Of a stretch of 10,441 nucleotides of DNA, positions 7,819 through 10,441 are shown in pieces. The DNA is from CAZIWJ01 sp964542855 (lineage in GTDB: Bacteria > Bacteroidota > Bacteroidia > Cytophagales > Cyclobacteriaceae). Under the pieces are notes generated by a model. That model was not told the DNA's origin and did no database searches. It was given only the letters and a program-made list of their open reading frames with translations. Positions within the stretch are counted from its first letter, which is position 1. Every line of letters starts with the position of its first letter. A program made the translations under genes and the position numbers. The DNA lies in assembly GCA_964542855.1 (NCBI GenBank), contig CAZIWJ010000126.1, positions 1 through 10,441 on the forward strand, written 5' to 3'.

Positions 7819-8004
7819 TTACCAGCGGCACTGCGCCCCATCCCATTGAATGGCAAACCTGGTACGGCTAACGTACCAGCTGCCTTCGTTTACGTTGCTC
7901 ATACTGTGGTAGGCTACCTTACCGTTATTGTACTGCAACACCAGGGTGGGCTGCCCCTGGTAATTCACCACCGACCAGTGAGAAGAGATAGTAGTAGTTT
8001 GCAT
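7819..8004 (-). CDS. Small protein of unknown function, 61 residues
   Basis: I do not recognise this protein. It runs from MQTTTISSHWSV to AIQWDGAQCRW and has no signal peptide, membrane segment or zinc-type cysteine pattern. It is rich in aromatic and polar residues (Trp at 10, 43, 54 and 61; several Tyr) with alternating patterns such as PTLVLQYNNGKV and GSWYVSRTRFAIQW, which suggest a small all-beta fold. Evidence that it is real: the composition is protein-like, it fits neatly between two same-strand genes, and it starts 69 bases after the acyl-CoA ligase stop. An approximate -7 element (TAGTATTG) lies 25 bases upstream but lacks a TTG partner, so it may instead be read from the ligase promoter. 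The opposite-strand frame over the same bases looks like a shadow. Confidence 0.6.
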   Translation of the reverse strand: MQTTTISSHWSVVNYQGQPTLVLQYNNGKVAYHSMSNVNEGSWYVSRTRFAIQWDGAQCRW

Positions 8005-8073
8005 GGCTGAGATAGATTTACAATACTATCCCTGCCGGCCGGAAAGAAATGGTTAAAGAACATTTTAAACATT

Positions 8074-9627
8074 TTAAGCTTCCACTTCCTGCCTCAGTTC
8101 TTTTTTCAGGATCTTTCCAGTTGCGTTCATTGGCAGGCTGTCGCGGAACTCGATGGTGCGTGGAAACTTGTAAGCTGCCATATGCTCCCTACACCAGGTA
8201 ATCAGTGATTGTTCATCCACACTGCCCCCTTCCTTAAGCACCACGCAGGCTTTCACTTCTTCCCCGCTTTCTTCGTCGGGCACACCAATTACAGCCACCA
8301 TGGATACGGCTTCGTGCTTCATCATAATTTCTTCCACCTCACGGGGATACACGTTCATTCCACCCCGGATAATCAGGTCTTTCACCCGGTCAACAATGTA
8401 AAAGAAACCTTCTTCATCTTCGATAGCGATATCGCCGGAGTGCATCCAGCCATCTATCAGTGCTTTGGCCGTAGCCTCTTCCTTCCGGTAATATCCTTTC
8501 ATTACGTTGTGGCCCCGGTAAAGCAATTCCCCTTTTTCTCCGCGTTTCACTTCATTTCCGTTTTCGTCGGTAATCTTTACGTCGACTCCCCACACCCGGG
8601 TACCGATACTGCCCGGCTTACGCCCGACATCGAGCTGGTTGAAGGTAACCACCGGCGAACCTTCCGACATGCCGTAGCCTTCGATAATGGGCACGTTGAA
8701 GCGCGATTCAAAATCTTCCAGTACTTTAACCGGCAGGGAAGCCCCACCCGATACGCAGAGCCTGAGGTTATCGGCCACTTTTGTGGTATCCAGTTCCCCT
8801 TTGTAATTCAGCAGTCCCCAGTACATGGTAGGCACCCCGGCGAATAGTGTTACTTTTTCTTTAATGATTAACTCGATGGCCTGCCCTGCATCGAAGCGGG
8901 GCATGAGCACGTTGGTTACCCCGTAACATACTCCCGCGTTGAGCAAGAATGTTTGCCCGAAAATATGGAACATGGGCAGCACCAGCAGGGCCACATCGTC
9001 TTTATTCATCTGCGCCAGTTCCCGGCACAGGTAAGCATTCAGAAACAAATTATTATGAGTTAGCTCTGCCCCTTTCGGCCGACCGGTTGTGCCGGAGGTA
9101 TAAATGATCACGGCCGTATCCTCTGCACCCGACTGCCAGGTAGGGAAAGAACCCGGCTGTTGGCCCATCAACTGCCCCAGGGTTTCTATTCCGTCGTAAG
9201 GCGAAGCGTCAGCAGGCTGGGCAGTAATCATGAATAGATGCTCGCAGGCATCGGTTGCATCGAAAGCTTTTTTGGCGAACTGTCCCATCGGCAACTGGTC
9301 GGTGCCTACGAAGCTGAAGTAGGCTTTGGCATCGCTATCGGCCAGGTGATAGGCAATTTCTTCATCTCGCAGCAACACATTAAGGGGAACCACAATGGCA
9401 CCGGCTTTCAGGATACCGTAGTAAACTACCGGGAAGTAGGGCAGGTTAAGACAGCTCAGGGCTACCTTGTCGCCGGGTTGAATACCTTTACCAATCAGCC
9501 CGTTGGCTACCTGGCAGGCCATGGCATTTACCTGGGCGAAAGAAAGGCGGGTTTCGCCAAATACAAAGGCGGTTTTGTCGGGATAGCGGCGCGCACTATC
9601 CTCCAGAACTACTGATAAGTTTAGCAT
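8074..9627 (-). CDS. AMP-forming acyl-CoA ligase (long-chain fatty acid--CoA ligase type)
   Basis: The 517-residue protein is a complete member of the ANL superfamily and would activate a carboxylic acid, probably a medium- or long-chain fatty acid, to its CoA thioester through an acyl-adenylate. Motifs in order: the ATP-binding loop YTSGTTGRPKG (176-186), the adenine-binding EGYGMSEGSP (316-325), HSGD with Asp399 for ribose binding, the hinge VDRVKDLIIRGGMN (412-425), and the C-terminal catalytic Lys505 in NATGKIL. All expected residues are present. It has no signal peptide, so it is cytosolic or membrane-associated. Length and N-terminus (MLNLSVVLEDSARRYPDKTA) match FadD/LcfB-like enzymes, but chain-length preference cannot be read from sequence, and an o-succinylbenzoate or aryl-CoA ligase role cannot be strictly excluded. 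No beta-oxidation genes lie nearby. A promoter and inverted repeats sit directly upstream, suggesting it is controlled on its own. Confidence 0.95.
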   Translation of the reverse strand: MLNLSVVLEDSARRYPDKTAFVFGETRLSFAQVNAMACQVANGLIGKGIQPGDKVALSCLNLPYFPVVYYGILKAGAIVVPLNVLLRDEEIAYHLADSDAKAYFSFVGTDQLPMGQFAKKAFDATDACEHLFMITAQPADASPYDGIETLGQLMGQQPGSFPTWQSGAEDTAVIIYTSGTTGRPKGAELTHNNLFLNAYLCRELAQMNKDDVALLVLPMFHIFGQTFLLNAGVCYGVTNVLMPRFDAGQAIELIIKEKVTLFAGVPTMYWGLLNYKGELDTTKVADNLRLCVSGGASLPVKVLEDFESRFNVPIIEGYGMSEGSPVVTFNQLDVGRKPGSIGTRVWGVDVKITDENGNEVKRGEKGELLYRGHNVMKGYYRKEEATAKALIDGWMHSGDIAIEDEEGFFYIVDRVKDLIIRGGMNVYPREVEEIMMKHEAVSMVAVIGVPDEESGEEVKACVVLKEGGSVDEQSLITWCREHMAAYKFPRTIEFRDSLPMNATGKILKKELRQEVEA

Positions 9628-9637
9628 AGGATATTGA

Positions 9638-9700
9638 TTCTTGTTGTATAGTGTACATCGAATGTACTATTTTCACCCGGTTCATGCAATACAACAAGAA
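9638..9700. repeat. Nested inverted repeats upstream of the acyl-CoA ligase gene
   Basis: A perfect 12-bp inverted repeat, TTCTTGTTGTAT (9638-9649) and ATACAACAAGAA (9689-9700), is separated by 39 bases. Inside it lies a second inverted repeat, GTACAT-CGA-ATGTAC (9653-9667), that extends imperfectly on both sides (ATAGT...TAT). The two are not concentric (centres near 9669 and 9660). Together they fill the 81-base gap between the PAS gene stop and the ligase start and surround the predicted promoter. They could be operators for a dimeric transcription factor, form a 5' hairpin, or act as a terminator for the PAS gene, though no T-tract follows. Confidence 0.7.
9659..9689 (-). promoter_or_regulatory. 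Promoter of the acyl-CoA ligase gene
   Basis: On the minus strand, TTG (9687-9689) is followed after exactly 20 bases by TACATTCG (9659-9666), which departs from the Bacteroidota -7 consensus TAnnTTTG at one position. The ATG of the ligase is 31 bases beyond it. The -7 element lies inside the inner palindrome GTACAT-CGA-ATGTAC, so a protein bound there would block the promoter. The TTG overlaps the first base of the outer arm at 9689-9700. Confidence 0.5.
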
Positions 9701-9708
9701 AAAGGAAA

Positions 9709-10441
9709 TTAAGTGAGTAGGTGGCTAATGCAGCTTACCCCTACTATTTTACCCTGCTCACTGACAATAGGGAACAGCTTGTGCTGGCGTTTTTCGGTAC
9801 CCTTCCCGTTGGGTTCATCAGTAACCAGTACGATGCGCTCGCCGGCAAGGCACTTATCGTAATTCGATTGCCAAAATTTTACTGTTTTTTCCGGGAATTG
9901 ATCCAGCAGCATGGATGAACCCAGTGCAGGAACGGCCTTGAAATGACTACCAAGAAACTGGCGGTAGGCCGGATTAATCACCATTAGCTGGTAGTTTGCA
10001 TCGACCGACCAGATGAAGTCATTACTTGCCTCAATAATAGCTTCCAGGTTGGCCTGGCCGCTTATTTTTACATCTTCCTGTTCTTGTTGTACAAGGCTAT
10101 GATGAACTTTTTTCAGTTCGGTGATATCGGTAGTAATCAGCAGGATGGAATCGACTCCTTCCTCATCGTTAATTTCCGGAACTACTTTAGTAATTACGTT
10201 CATGGTTCCCCGGGCCGTTTCCATGGTATTTTCGTAGCTTAGTTCCTGCCTTTCATCAATTGCCCGTTGCCATAAATGCTTTACACGGTTAGTGGCTTCA
10301 ATATCTACCTCCAGGTCTTCCGGGTACTTACCGATAATTTCATCCACCGGCAGGTTCAGCATATCGGCAACCGGCTTATTCACAAACAGGTACCTGAAGT
10401 CGGCACTAAATCGTATGAGGAGAGCAGAAACCCCGTCAACA
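9709..10441 (-). CDS. PAS-domain sensor protein, N-terminus outside window
   Basis: The frame is open to the window edge, so the 243 residues seen are the C-terminal part of a longer protein; the in-frame GTG at 10383 falls inside a PAS domain and is not the start. Residues 1-106 are most of one PAS domain, ending in the typical LITTDITELKK. A short, probably coiled linker follows (107-132). Residues 133-240 are a second PAS domain (EAIIEASNDFIWSVDANYQLMVIN ... GKIVGVSCIS). PAS domains sense small ligands, redox state or light, or mediate dimerisation. The protein stops at SHLLT, where family members normally run on into DIT and then a kinase, cyclase or further PAS. No output domain follows, so any such domain must lie N-terminal, or the protein works as a separate sensor. 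The ligand cannot be told. The stop is 81 bases before the acyl-CoA ligase start, on the same strand. Confidence 0.85.
   Translation of the reverse strand, partial: VDGVSALLIRFSADFRYLFVNKPVADMLNLPVDEIIGKYPEDLEVDIEATNRVKHLWQRAIDERQELSYENTMETARGTMNVITKVVPEINDEEGVDSILLITTDITELKKVHHSLVQQEQEDVKISGQANLEAIIEASNDFIWSVDANYQLMVINPAYRQFLGSHFKAVPALGSSMLLDQFPEKTVKFWQSNYDKCLAGERIVLVTDEPNGKGTEKRQHKLFPIVSEQGKIVGVSCISHLLT

Noticed and set aside
7590..7856. N-terminal extension of the propeller lipoprotein to the ATG at 7856
   Set aside because: The 89 extra residues are not protein-like, would bury a clear lipoprotein signal sequence, and would overlap the 61-residue gene.
7546..8010. 154-codon plus-strand frame across the lipoprotein start and the small gene
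   Set aside because: It spans an intergenic region and overlaps two better-supported minus-strand genes; the translation shows no domain.
8060..8077. Tandem direct repeat of ACATTTTAA at the 3' end of the acyl-CoA ligase gene
   Set aside because: Only two short A/T-rich copies, overlapping the stop codon; too simple to interpret as an element.
8209..8847. 212-codon plus-strand frame opposite the acyl-CoA ligase gene
   Set aside because: Shadow of a strongly conserved gene; its His/Phe-rich translation is typical of antisense reading.

Overview
The window looks like ordinary chromosomal DNA of a member of the Bacteroidota, most likely of the Cytophagales or a related order. The grounds are protein character (a long MnmA of the Bacteroidota type, secreted S9 and M24 peptidases, a PD40 lipoprotein), starts without Shine-Dalgarno sequences but with A/T-rich leaders, and at least one promoter fitting the TTG-N20-TAnnTTTG consensus of this phylum. 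Base composition is near 50% GC. I saw no tRNA, rRNA, CRISPR array, insertion sequence or phage gene.

Layout. Plus strand: the 3' part of a DASH-type cryptochrome gene (1-1218), a 138-base gap, then mnmA (1357-2556), which ends in a strong intrinsic terminator (2633-2690). Everything to the right is on the minus strand and converges on that terminator. In transcription order from the right edge it runs: the C-terminal part of a PAS-domain sensor protein (9709-10441); an AMP-forming acyl-CoA ligase (8074-9627) behind a promoter packed with inverted repeats (9638-9700); a 61-residue protein of unknown function (7819-8004); a short PD40 beta-propeller lipoprotein (6645-7589); then an apparent two-gene unit of a secreted M24 metallopeptidase (5172-6542) and a secreted S9 prolyl-oligopeptidase-family peptidase (2689-5157), separated by 14 bases.

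How the parts fit. The M24/S9 pair is the clearest functional unit: two exported peptidases from families that often act at or near proline, presumably trimming peptides in the periplasm or outside the cell. The acyl-CoA ligase is a fatty-acid activating enzyme with its own regulated-looking promoter. MnmA (tRNA wobble thiolation) and the cryptochrome are unlinked housekeeping and light-related functions.

I found no convincing new multi-gene system. Points worth a second look are the inverted repeats on the acyl-CoA ligase promoter, the propeller lipoprotein that resembles only the front part of a larger propeller-amidohydrolase protein, the S9 peptidase lacking the usual DPP4 Glu-Glu motif, the uncharacterised 61-residue protein, and the PAS protein that stops without an output domain.
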